From Gnetum montanum (taxonomy: Eukaryota > Streptophyta > Gnetopsida > Gnetales > Gnetaceae): DNA of 64,000 nucleotides. A program made the position numbers and the translations under genes. Within the stretch, counting starts at the first letter, position 1. Every line of letters begins with the position of its first letter. The stretch spans positions 496,294-560,293 of the forward strand of contig MNCI01004643.1 in NCBI GenBank assembly GCA_015680685.1, in the 5' to 3' direction. Positions 23,085 to 32,535 of this stretch are shown in pieces. Below the pieces are notes generated by a model that worked only from the letters and a program-made list of their open reading frames with translations, was not told the DNA's origin and did not search any database.

Positions 23085-23883
23085 GGTTCTTAAACATTTT
23101 TTGTTGGTCTTGGAGCTTGTTGGAATGTTAGCATGGTTTGGGGCCATTGATCCGAATGTACCTGCACCTGATATGATAATTGGTCGAGACGAGTGGTGGT
23201 TTAGACCAGGTGCTAATGAATTCCTTGCCTTCATCTTGCAAGGGCTCAGTGTGGTTATATGGTCTAATTTAAGTGAGAAACTCACCCGAAGTATACTTGA
23301 GACCATACTACCAGGATCAGCTAATGGCGTTTTAGCCTTTGTGATTGATATAGATGAGGGAGTATTCAAAGTTGGAGATGATCCCGCTGAAGGGCCCAGG
23401 TCCACTCGTCCGTTGACATGTGTGTGGAACATATCCACATGTAGCCATTACAACGTTAATAGCACTTTGTTCCTCATTTCCTGTGCACACACTTTGTTCC
23501 AAAATCCTCCTAGAACAGTTTACAGGGTGGCAAGGTAAGGGTGTTCAATTTATCTTTATTTGTTTCCTAGTGTTGTATATTTGTTCATGTTTGAACTTTA
23601 TGTTCTTATAGACCTCAGCTCGATGAAGAGGGAGTATATCAAAGTGATGATGGACTTGCACTTGCTTGTACAGCCTTGGAGGCTTTCATGGCGATTCCCA
23701 CTTTACGGGGTGCTGTATTGGCCCAAACCAAGGGTGAAATTGTCCATTTTCACAAATGATACTCTAAGGCTTCTGCACGATGTGAGGCTCGGGGGTGGCT
23801 ACATGGGGATTGGTCACAAAATGGGCCATTTTTTCCATGCGATGTTGATCTAGCTCCAAGTTCATCTAATCCATCGGCCAGCA
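23085..23883 (+). pseudogene. FCP1/NIF-like HAD domain, exons 1-2 of the antisense gene
   Basis: Exon 23085-23534 begins after a TGCAG acceptor with VLKHFLLVLELVGMLAW, where HAD phosphatases of the FCP1/NIF family have LLVLDLNGTL. WWFRPGANEFLAFILQGLSVVIWSNLSEK follows, matching the RPG..EFL......VVIWSS block. Next come VWNISTC, STLFLISCAHTLFQNPPRTVYR, where the family has NTLLIDDSPxKxxxNPPN, and, across the intron, PQLDEEGVYQSDDGLALACTALEAF. The catalytic Asp of DLNG is Glu here and the DD of DDSP is lost, so it should not be an active phosphatase. The likeness is by eye, from conserved block order and spacing. A minus-strand ORF at 22974-23438 is its shadow. Confidence 0.65.
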
Positions 23884-26676
23884 GTAAGTGATGATGTTTT
23901 GATGCCTTTCGTTCATTTCGTTATCTCATTGATTGTTGTGAAACTGATTTCCTATTTGCTTATGTACACAGTGGATGTTACTCCTAGTGGAGTTACAATC
24001 TCCACAGGTCATACTAAGGGTACTTTGGCCATGAATTTTGGAGAAATCAAAGGTGCACAATGATGGTTGAATGATGAGGCATCGCCACATGTCATCAGTT
24101 TCTTGCGTGATGCTGGACTTATGGATTTGTTTACTACTCTGAATCCTAACATCCATGTGACCAAGATGGTTGCTATTGTTGATTCATTTAATGTAGCTAT
24201 TACTTATTATAGCACTTGTATTCATGGGGTAAAAGTAGTTTTCCGTCTGACGATAGAGTTCTTTTCAGACCTCTTTGGTGTGCCAGCAGACGGGACAAGA
24301 GTGACATTTGATAGGGCTCAGAAAGAAAGTCATGTTGTTCGAGAGCTGGAGGAATGGTTGGGTGTTATGAAGGGCTCTAAAGGATTTCCTATGCAGGGAA
24401 GATCAAAAGTGGCGGAAGTGAATGAATTGTATCCTTTGGTCAGAGCACGGGTTTTTTCTAAGTCTCTGTCACAAGTTAAGACTCTTGGTGTAGAGCCTGT
24501 GCGTATCATGCGCACGATTCTAGAGACTGGGATGCACTAAAACTGGGCACAGTTCTTGCTTTCAGGTTTCCATGGGGAGATAGTGCGATTACGTATAAAC
24601 ATAGAGGCACAATCCCATTTCACTTTCACATTCTTTGCTGGTTATCTACGTCGACTAGCTGAATTTCTAGTTGTTCGCGTGGATAATGAGTACATGTTGA
24701 GGGATGTGGCTAGTTGTCTCACCCATGGATACGCCACTTGTTTGAAATTACGAGGTCTCAGGATGTCCCTGAAGGTGTAGATGAATAAGCTTTCATCACG
24801 ACAGGGGACACACTTGGTTATTCCACCCTTACGCATGACAACATAGGGTTGGAGCCAAGTAGCGTACCCTACACTGCTAGGAGAGTCGATCGGGTTATCA
24901 AGGAGGCAATCGGGAAGGGTAAGTCCAAGATTGAGAGACCTAAGTGCCCTAATGAAAGTGCTCCCGCAGTTGAACAACCAATGATAAAGTGTATCAGGTT
25001 TAAGCTTTCGGAACGTGGTAAGCACATTTGAGTCTTTTTGTCTATTTTGTTTTTGTTATTATTCATATTGTACTAGAGTTATACTGTGTGTGTTATCAGA
25101 AGAAACTCCCGAAGTGAGGGAAGAGCTAGCTCCGATCGTGGAAGAGGAAGAAGAAATCCTTGCTGATCAAGATGAGGAGGAAGCGCAAGTAGAGGAGCGC
25201 ATGGAGGATCTCGTAGGAGATCAAGATGAAGAAGATGCCACTATGGAAGAATTTTTTGGAGGACGGTTAGGCCTTGGTGATCCACCAAATGTAGATGACC
25301 AAGAGGTGTTTGGTATGTTGTTCTATTCTTTTCTATTAGGCTTACTTTATTCTTGTGAATTTTTGTTTAGGATTTTGATTGTTTTTCTCATTTTTTTTGT
25401 TGTCGCAAGATCCTAATGTTGAAGCAAGGGAAACCTCTAGTGTCCAAAGGAGGATATCGATGATGACGATACCTACAGAAGAGGCAACCCATGTTGAGGA
25501 AGAGTCTACAGATGAGTCCATCAGTTGGATCAAAATGCCAAGTAAGAAAGACTTCGTTACGGGCATTGTCAACGAGGTGATTGATCGCCTCCAAATGGCT
25601 CATCCTGAACTAGGTATGTCCATTTCAGTATGTTGATTTCTTGTTCTACATATATTTCTATTGTCCATGTTTAATATATATTACTCTTGTATTGATAGGT
25701 GATCAGCTAAGGTGGAAACCGTCTGAAGCAACCCACATTAATGCTTTGCTTGAACTACCTTCAGAGATTGAGCAAGTACCAAGAAAGATCTACGATGAGG
25801 TGGAAGGATGTGTTGTACATAATGCCAAATCTCTTTGGTCTTGCAAATGCTCCATAGAATAGTTGTGGCTGAGAGGTCAGGCAGCTGAAAAGGAAATGGC
25901 CAAACTAGCGGTGGAGAGAAATGACTATAAGTCATGTTATGACTTCACGGGTGCTAGATTGTCAGGAGATGGTACATGGTGAACTTCTGAAGTCACCTAC
26001 ACAAGATATTGGAATCTATTGAATCATCAGGTAACTATGAATCGGTAGTTAGGTGAGCAAAAAGCACAAATTGACTTGCTCAATTTCAAGTGTCAAGATT
26101 GGAAAGCTTTCACTTCTAAAGTACAGAAATGGGGTCAAGATCAGAAGAACCACAAGCATCAATATAAGTCATTGTTAAAAGATGCATCCATAGGACAACG
26201 TTAGATGGAAATGTTCATAGAGGGATTAGGCCTACAGTCCTCTTTTGTTATGTTTGTTAAACATATTGTTGTGGAGATGGAATCTCCTAAGAGATTGATC
26301 ACAACTGCTTCAGGGGAGGTTTCCATAGGTGAATTTCCTCTTAAGTGTCCTACGTGGATTACTGTGGACAAGGGTAAGGCCATAGCCGATGTTGACTTAG
26401 GCCTTGATGAAACAGATTGGTCTAGTATGCCAGAAGAAGATATCCTACGTCAACTAGAGTTCGGCTTAAGAGCTTCCTCTTTCGTGAGTGTTCAATCTTG
26501 TAACATTTTTTTGTTCTTTTCTCAGAAATGTTATCCTTGGACTGGTGACTAATTTTTTCCTATTATTGTTATAGGGTCATGGTGGCAATGATGGTGATGA
26601 AGGTGGCCCTAGTGGAGTGGGGCAATATGATGCGGGGGAGCCTGAAGATCAAGCTCCTCTTGGATTTGATGCCTAG
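23085..26676 (+). pseudogene. antisense intron-containing gene inside element F
   Basis: At least seven exons can be traced on the strand opposite to F: 23085-23534, 23612-23883, 23972-25017, 25100-25312, 25410-25613, 25699-26483 and 26575-26676. All introns are 76-98 bp with GT..AG ends (donors GTAAGG, GTAAGT, GTAAGC, GTATGT, GTATGT, GTGAGT). Phases match at every junction, and the last exon ends GFDA-TAG. About eight in-frame stops and one frameshift near 24757 interrupt it; most stops fit C-to-T or G-to-A change. The N-terminal exons look like an FCP1/NIF HAD domain. The third exon is unknown (WLNDEASPHVISFLRDAGL, then FRLTIEFFSDLFGVPADG). The fourth exon is very acidic. It sits between protease and RT of F. 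I cannot assign a role. Confidence 0.85.
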
Positions 26677-27109
26677 TGTTGATTTGATGTTTTTTTGTTA
26701 AAGTGATTATGTATATGATCTATGTATTATGTGGAGACATTGTGCTAAGTTGTAATTTGACTTTGACACATTTATACAATTTTTTGTTTTAGTTTTCTGT
26801 TATTCATTCTTTTTGTTTGAATTTTAAGTTTGTTTGAACAATGATAAGCGTAGACTTGAAGTGAAAATATTTTTGTTCTTTTGGCTATTTAAATGTAAAC
26901 ATGATGCAATAATGTAAAATTTTTTTGTTCATTTTGTTGTTTAAGTGTAATGCACGAAGTAGGAATGAAAGTAGGAATGTAATTGTAATTGAAGCATAAT
27001 CATGTAAAAGGGGAATGTGAAGGAAAACTGTAACTGATAATGCAACAATGTAAGCATAAGTTTGAACAGTGAACTTGAATTGAGAGAAAACAAATGTAAG
27101 AAAATGCTC

Positions 27110-27425
27110 TAGTTTAAGGCCATTTCGGGCCATGTGCACATGTGTGTCAGTTTAAACTCATGACGAACTGTAGTCTTGATGTTCTAGTTTAAGGCCATTT
27201 CGGGCCCCATGCACTAGTTTAAGGCCATTTCGAGCCATGTGTAAATAAGAGAAGTTTCAAGTGATACTAGTGGATCCCTTGGTAAACCGGCCATTCCCGG
27301 CCATGGCTAGTTTTATGTCGTTGTGACCATGTGATAGTTTAACGTCATTTCAGATGATGAATGTAGTTTAAAGTCATTTTGGATGATGAATGTAGTTTAA
27401 CATCATTTCAGATGATGAATGTGTG
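27110..27425 (+). repeat. mini-hairpin repeats between the antisense gene and protease of F
   Basis: Eight or nine units run directly up to the stop codon of the protease: GGCC-ATTTCG-GGCC several times, GTC-GTTGT-GAC, CGTC-ATTTCA-GATG and CATC-ATTTCA-GATG. All follow AGTTTA. In G the same kind of array lies at the same place (44444-44700). Confidence 0.8.
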
Positions 27426-28208
27426 TCAACTGTTTAGTAATTTTTTGATTTTTCTTAATTTAACATTAGGAGTGGTGCTAATAGGTATGATTCTATACTC
27501 AACGTCCCCTTCGCTGATCACGTTGAACGGTAATTCAACCCAAGGGATGTCTGGTGGAACAAGCTCTATGTTGGTGTCTTCTAGTGTTTCTGTATGTATA
27601 GTAGTTTCTATGTTTACTGTAGTTCCTATGTTACGCGGTGTATGTACATTTTCAGGTTCAGGTGTTTCTATGCTAGGTAAAGTTTCTTTTACATCTGATG
27701 GATCACTGTTTATTGGTTGCATGTAACTTTGTTTTTCCTTTGTATCATCCTTTTTTTTTGGTTGTTCGGTAGTTGGTTTCGATTCATGAAGAATGTTGTC
27801 ATCTTTTTTAGGCTCTTCAAACTTAACCTCCGAGCCTTGGTTTGTATCCGTATGTGATGAGATGGTAGATGTAGCAGCATCCCCATGTATGATGATTTCA
27901 CCACCTTCATAAGGTAGGTGAATCTCTTGGTGTATGGGGGAAGAGACTGCCTTCAGTTGGGCTAACCAGGGTCTTCCTAATATTAAATTGAACCCTGGCA
28001 TCTCGTCGATGACAACGAAGTTAGCAGATGTGGGGAATTGATCCCCTGCTATAAAGTTCAAAGTTATGGTGCCTTTTACTACTACGTGTGATCCACTAAA
28101 TGATTTTAAACATGTGGTGGAGGTTGGTCTAATTAGTTCTGTAAGCTCTAATTGTTCAATGTTGGGATAAGGTATTACGTTTGTGGTGGCTCTGTCATCT
28201 ACATGCAC
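27426..28208 (-). pseudogene. protease of element F
   Basis: This is an aspartic protease of the gag-pro ORF. It reads VDDRATTNVIPY, ELIRPTSTTCLKSFSGS, VVVKGTITLNFIAGDQFPT, ADFVVIDEM-like NFVVIDEMPGFNLILGRPWLAQL and IHQEIHLPYEGGEIIIHGD. Related copies in E and G read VDDGAT and VDDGVA at the active site. Here Gly is Arg (a GGA to AGA transition), so the enzyme would be dead. The frame is broken by a small deletion just before the active site (compare KIHRVHVDDG in G). After the domain is a 130-residue acidic, Pro/Thr-rich tail ending KIKKLLNS-TGA, right where the hairpin array begins. Overlapping plus-strand ORFs are shadows. Confidence 0.85.
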
Positions 28209-28761
28209 TCTGTATTTTGAATTGATTTACTTGTATCATTATGAACATAGGTGTTATTGTCACTTCTCCTTTTTCCTCATCAATTTTGACATTGTTAGTG
28301 TGGAAGCCTAGTGATTTAGAAGTCGATTCTTGAGGCAAATACATTACCACATGAATAGAAGGTTCATTTGGAGGTAAGTCTTCGCTTATCGGGATCGATG
28401 TCAACATGCGTACTAGGGCTTCACGATGAGTTTGAGAAGTTAACATCAGGTCATATAGGCTTAATGAAGTGTTTTTCTGTTTAAGTGCGTGCGTAAGCTG
28501 TGTTAAGGCTGTTGCTAAATCTTTACTGTTAGGTGTATGCTTGTTAGTGGTTACCTGGTCCATCGGGCCCAAAAATCCTATCTCATGTATAGCTGGTTTG
28601 ACGTTTTCTTTTGTAACCATTGATTTGGATGTATCATGTATTCCTAATGATTCTCCCTTATAGCTCATGTTTGGTTCATTAGTAGGTGATGTCATGGGTA
28701 CTGCACTTAATGGAGTAGGCTTGGGGGATCCTAAGGCAAGCCATTGACGTTCTTTCTCCAA
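28195..28761 (-). pseudogene. pre-protease linker of F polyprotein
   Basis: This segment links gag and protease. DLATALTQLTHALKQKNTSLSLYDLMLTSQTHREALVRML, then IPISEDLPPNEPSIHVVMYLPQEST and GEVTITPMFIMIQVNQFKI, is conserved in E (DFVAALTQVKQKLKQNNTTLSLYNL at about 35410-35490) and in G. Conservation across three independent elements shows that it was translated. The role is unknown. It probably formed part of the gag-pro polyprotein between the nucleocapsid-like and protease regions. Confidence 0.75.
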
Positions 28762-28767
28762 GCGTTC

Positions 28768-29340
28768 CTATGTGAGCCTATCTACCAAGCGTTCCTGCGT
28801 GTGGCACGGGGGAACAGTTGGTTTTTGAACATCGGGTTGCTTTGGAACCCGTATGACATATGGAGTAGGACGGGGTTGCGGTTGGACGATTGAAGGTGGT
28901 TGAGTGTCAGGCTGCCTAGGTACCCTGATGACATATGGGGTTGGCCTAGTAGATGGTTGAGGTGCGGAAGGTTGGTTATCAGGATGCTTAAGCACCCTAA
29001 CAACATACGAGGTTGGTCTATTTTTTGTTTGCAGAGTGGAAGATTGGTGGTTATCAGGATGTTTGGGTATCCTGACAACATATGGAGTTGGTCTAGTTGG
29101 GGGTTGTACCTCCATAGTTGCAACCGTGGGTGGCACCCAAACTATAAAGGGAGTGGGTCGGGTAGTTGGTTGCATGTTTGTGGTAGTAGCGGTAGGAGGT
29201 ACACATACTACATATGGTTTAGCTTGTGGTGGTATGGTAGAGGCTACCACCGTGGGAGGTACCCGGATGACATAGGGTTTTTGCCGAGTAGGTGGGTTAT
29301 ATGGAGGGTATGATGATTAAGGTGCCGGGTGTTTGTGCAG
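28768..29340 (-). pseudogene. proline-rich tandem peptide repeats in F polyprotein
   Basis: About eight copies of a repeat with core RPTPYVIRVPKQPD run in one frame (variants RPTPYVVRIPKHPD, RPTSYVVRVLKHPD, KPYVVCVPP and RPTPFIVWVPP). Unit length is about 60-80 bp of DNA, with variable Gln/Pro/Thr spacers. E has two or three such motifs (PFVIYVP, PSFVIKVP, PFMVKLP) and G a few (PFVIRRP, PVVIRM, PFVIRVPKHP). The motif is ancestral and expanded in F. It follows the zinc-knuckle part of gag. I do not know a function; a flexible linker or late-domain-like role is only a guess. Confidence 0.8.
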
Positions 29341-31814
29341 TAGGAGGAATATGAACTATAAAGGGTCTCCTAGGTGTTTACTGTTCATTATCTAAATAAA
29401 TGGTGTTAATCCTAGGTGCTTCTTGTTCGTTATCTAAGTAGATAGTGTTAATTAAGTATGGTGCTTCCTTAGTATTTAGTGGGTCCTTATATATGCCCAT
29501 GGATTGGTTCTATGATTGAACTAGGTTGGACTCATCAAAAGTTATTTCACCCCTATCTATCATTTGTTGAATGTCTTGTTTCAGGGTGAAACAAAAATCA
29601 GTACCATGTCCATTATGTTGATGGTACTCACAAAACCTATCCAGCCTAAAGCCTTTTGGGATAGGAGGCTCGTTAGGTGTAGCCAAGCTTGGATTCTTGA
29701 CCAATTCACAGAATCGATCATGTTTTTGAATAGCTGCAGGAGACATCTGCTTGTGTTTCATCATTCCAGCCTTCAAAAGTTGGTCAAATAGTTAAGAAGG
29801 CTTCACAGGCAATGGTGTGTATTGAGAGGGATCTTTCCTCTCAAAGTTTTGGGTATGACTTGTTGTAGCAGTTTGTGATGTAGATGGTTCGGGTGCAATG
29901 GTGGGAGCAGGTCTAGCAGAGTTAGTAGGGGAAGTAGGCAGTTTGCCTTGTTGTCCCATACTCGTTTGTTGTGTTTCTACTACTGCTGCTATAGTTGCCT
30001 TAGCCTTTTCTTTGTCTTTCTTAGTGTGTTGATTTTTAAAGGCTAAGTAAGCAGGGTAATGGCTATTTTGGGCTACCTCTTCTATGTACTTTATTTGTAC
30101 AAATTCTTGGCTAAGAGTGCGTATAATTTGGACTTTACAAAATCATTAATGGCCCCCTTTAGAATAGTGAGGAGATAAGTCTCCAGGATTGGCTCATGGA
30201 GCTCATTGAGGGTAACACTCCACTGTTGAATAAATTTTTGAACAGGTTTAAGCGATGCTTGGTTGACCTATATGAGGCTGTCAAGTGTTGCTTCAGGCTT
30301 CAAGTTATACTTGAATCTGGTAAGGAACTAGTGTAATAAATCTTCCAAAGAAGATATGGAGTTTTGGGGCAAAGCCTGATATTGGGCAAGTGCTCTCCCT
30401 GTGAGAGACATGGGGAACACTTGCAAGATGGGATGTGGCCATGCCTGAAGCAACACACACTCTAGTCTAAATGCTACAAGATGGGCATTGGGGTCTATTT
30501 CCCCATTATATTTAGTTAACGTGGGTAACGAAACACCCTTAGGTAATGTTAGAGGTGGAACCAAAGAGCTGATAGGGTCATCCTGATAGAAATCTACTAT
30601 CTTAAGCTCTTCGTCGGTGGCTGTTTTAAGGCGCTTGACCTCATCAGTTAGCTCTTGCATTAGTTTTTTGGCTTCAGCCCAGTCTTGGGCGTTGGGTGAA
30701 ATGGCAGATTGGTTATGTTGTGTAGTATGTAAGTTAGATTGTTGTACGGTGGGCGGGAAAGAGGAAAGTTGAGTGGTTGGAGGTTGCGCTTGTGGAATAT
30801 TCATGGTAGGTGCTACTAAGGGTGGCATACTGTAAGGAAAGGGTTGTTGTTGTTATTGTTGTTGCTGCTATTGAGGTTGAGGGATGTTCATAGGTGGAAT
30901 TGTAGGAGGTGGTATATTATAATGAGGGAGTTAATGCGGTTGTGTGTCATTCATGGCCCATTGTCCAGTTATGATTTGTGAGGGAACACCCTGAACTTGT
31001 TGAGTTGAATGGTGAAGGATGTCCCTTGGGTTTGTATTCGTGGTATATAGTGAGTGGATGTAGAAGCAGGTATCGCAGACGGCATCCTGATCACTTGGGG
31101 TGGGAAGGTTAATCCTACATTAGTTTGAGGGGGGTGTTGTTGGGGTTGTATTTGTAAGAGAGGGGATAACGTGGTGACTGGAGGAATAGTAGCGATGGGT
31201 ATATTGAATTGAGTATCGGTCATGGGGATAGTGGGAATAAGAGTGGATGGTTGCTATTGAGGCACATGTGCTTGAGTGGTTTTAAATGAATGGAGGGACA
31301 TAGTCTCCCCTGTGAAAGGATGAAACAACGGGTTCGCGTAAGTATGTGGACTGAGAGTATGGTACGAATCCTCATGTTCAAACTGAGCTGCAAAGTCATC
31401 CTCCTCTTCCAATTGGGGATTTACCATGGATTGCTCCAGAGACTAACTCCTTACTAGGAGGAGCTGTGAGATGAGCTCAGAATAGTGCTCTGGAAGAGGG
31501 ATGATGTCATATGGGGAGGGGATGAACTCATGTCCTCCCTTATGAATCAATTCATACCGTTTCTTAGCCTCTAATTCAGTTTGATCTACTGCCAAACCAG
31601 CTTGGATCTTTACACATATAAAATTATACTATTCCTATGTTATGACATTAAATGATGGATTCTTCCCTTGTAGTCTGAGAGATCAGTGAGGTTCCCCCTC
31701 AGGGTTGACCTTACTGTGGGCCCCAATGGGTTGCATAATGGGTATCGACATTGCTGTGGAGAGATTGACATTGGAAGTGGACATGTTAGAAGTATTCATG
31801 TTGGTTGGATTCAT
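29341..31814 (-). pseudogene. gag of element F
   Basis: The start is taken at the ATG at 31814 (MNPTNMNTSNMSTSN), about 700 bp after the primer site. The frame stays in register to about 30970 through several stops (YNFICVKIQAGLAVD, then HEDSYHTLSPHTYANPLF). After a frameshift the core at 30328-30828 shows KYNGEIDPNAHLVAF, LECVLLQAWPH, FPMSLTGRALAQYQALPQNSISSLEDLL. The C-terminal part at 29510-29776 has RFCEYHQHNGHGTDFCFTLK, a C-H-H-C knuckle typical of Tat-lineage gag, followed by QDIQQMIDRGEI. Gag would form the particle and bind the RNA. Decay is heavier than in RT. Confidence 0.88.
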
Positions 31815-32511
31815 GTTTGGAATGATCTATGTGTCAAGGTAAGTATGAGATAATGTTAAGTGAAAAATGATAAAAAATTGGCTAGGTATGAAATCATGAA
31901 TAGCATACTCAGCGTATAACCCTGTATGCTCAGCGTGTGAGGGTTATACACAATGTGTGAACACTGGTCACAGTGTACAGACCGCTCTCACAGCATACAG
32001 GCACTATTGCCAACGTACAGGAACTGGCCACAGCATGTGAACTAGGTTCACAGCATACAGACTGCAACTGTCAGTGTACAGCCAGAGTGGTCAGCGTGTT
32101 AACAAATGGGGCAGTGTGTAGACAGGCTCTACAGCGTGTAGACAGGGTCTACAGCATGTAGAGTAAGTGGTCAGCATGTACCAAGGGTGCAGTACAGTGT
32201 GCAACCTTATAGGTAATAAAAACTAAGTGTTTTAAGATGAAAATGAAAGAATAAGGTAGCGTATATCCCAGAAAAATAAAAATTTTGCAAAGGGAAAGGC
32301 CAAGTCATAGTGTGTACCAGGTACAACATGCAGATCTGGTTGAAGAGGGTGCAGATCTAGATGAGGAAAACTTAGATCTAAAGTTGATGAAGGTAGATCT
32401 GATGGAACCAAGAGTAGATCCGGGACCGTGAGGAGCAGATCTACAAGGTCGTGTAGCAAATCTGAAGAGATCGGGCCTGGATCAAAGTAGATTTGAGAAA
32501 TGATGAAGAAG
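31815..32511 (-). other. leader of element F with CAGCGTGTA-type repeats
   Basis: Between primer site and gag start, 31905-32200 holds about fifteen loosely spaced CAGCGTGTA / CAGCATACAG words at roughly 15-30 bp. A short tandem around 32110-32165 contains ACAGCGTGTAGACAGG twice. The words resemble the U3 palindrome arms of the F LTR. No ORF here can be supported. Confidence 0.6.
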
Positions 32512-32530
32512 GGCCCTCCTTCTAGCACTA
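32512..32530 (-). other. primer-binding site of element F
   Basis: TAGTGCTAGAAGGAGGGCC on the minus strand, 5 bp inside the LTR edge. The consensus from E, F and G is TGGCGCTAGAAGGAGGGCC. The two differences here are transitions. Confidence 0.8.
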
Positions 32531-32535
32531 GAAAC

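Noticed and set aside
22974-23438. Minus-strand ORF of 154 codons opposite to the FCP1-like exon
   Set aside because: The plus strand has splice sites with matching phases and HAD-like blocks. The minus frame has no family likeness and is a shadow.
24642-25025. Minus-strand ORF of 127 codons
   Set aside because: It lies opposite to the third exon of the antisense gene, whose frame and splice donor are better supported.
29036-29313. Plus-strand ORFs rich in Gly/Trp over 28900-29313
   Set aside because: They are the reverse strand of the proline-rich peptide repeats of F.
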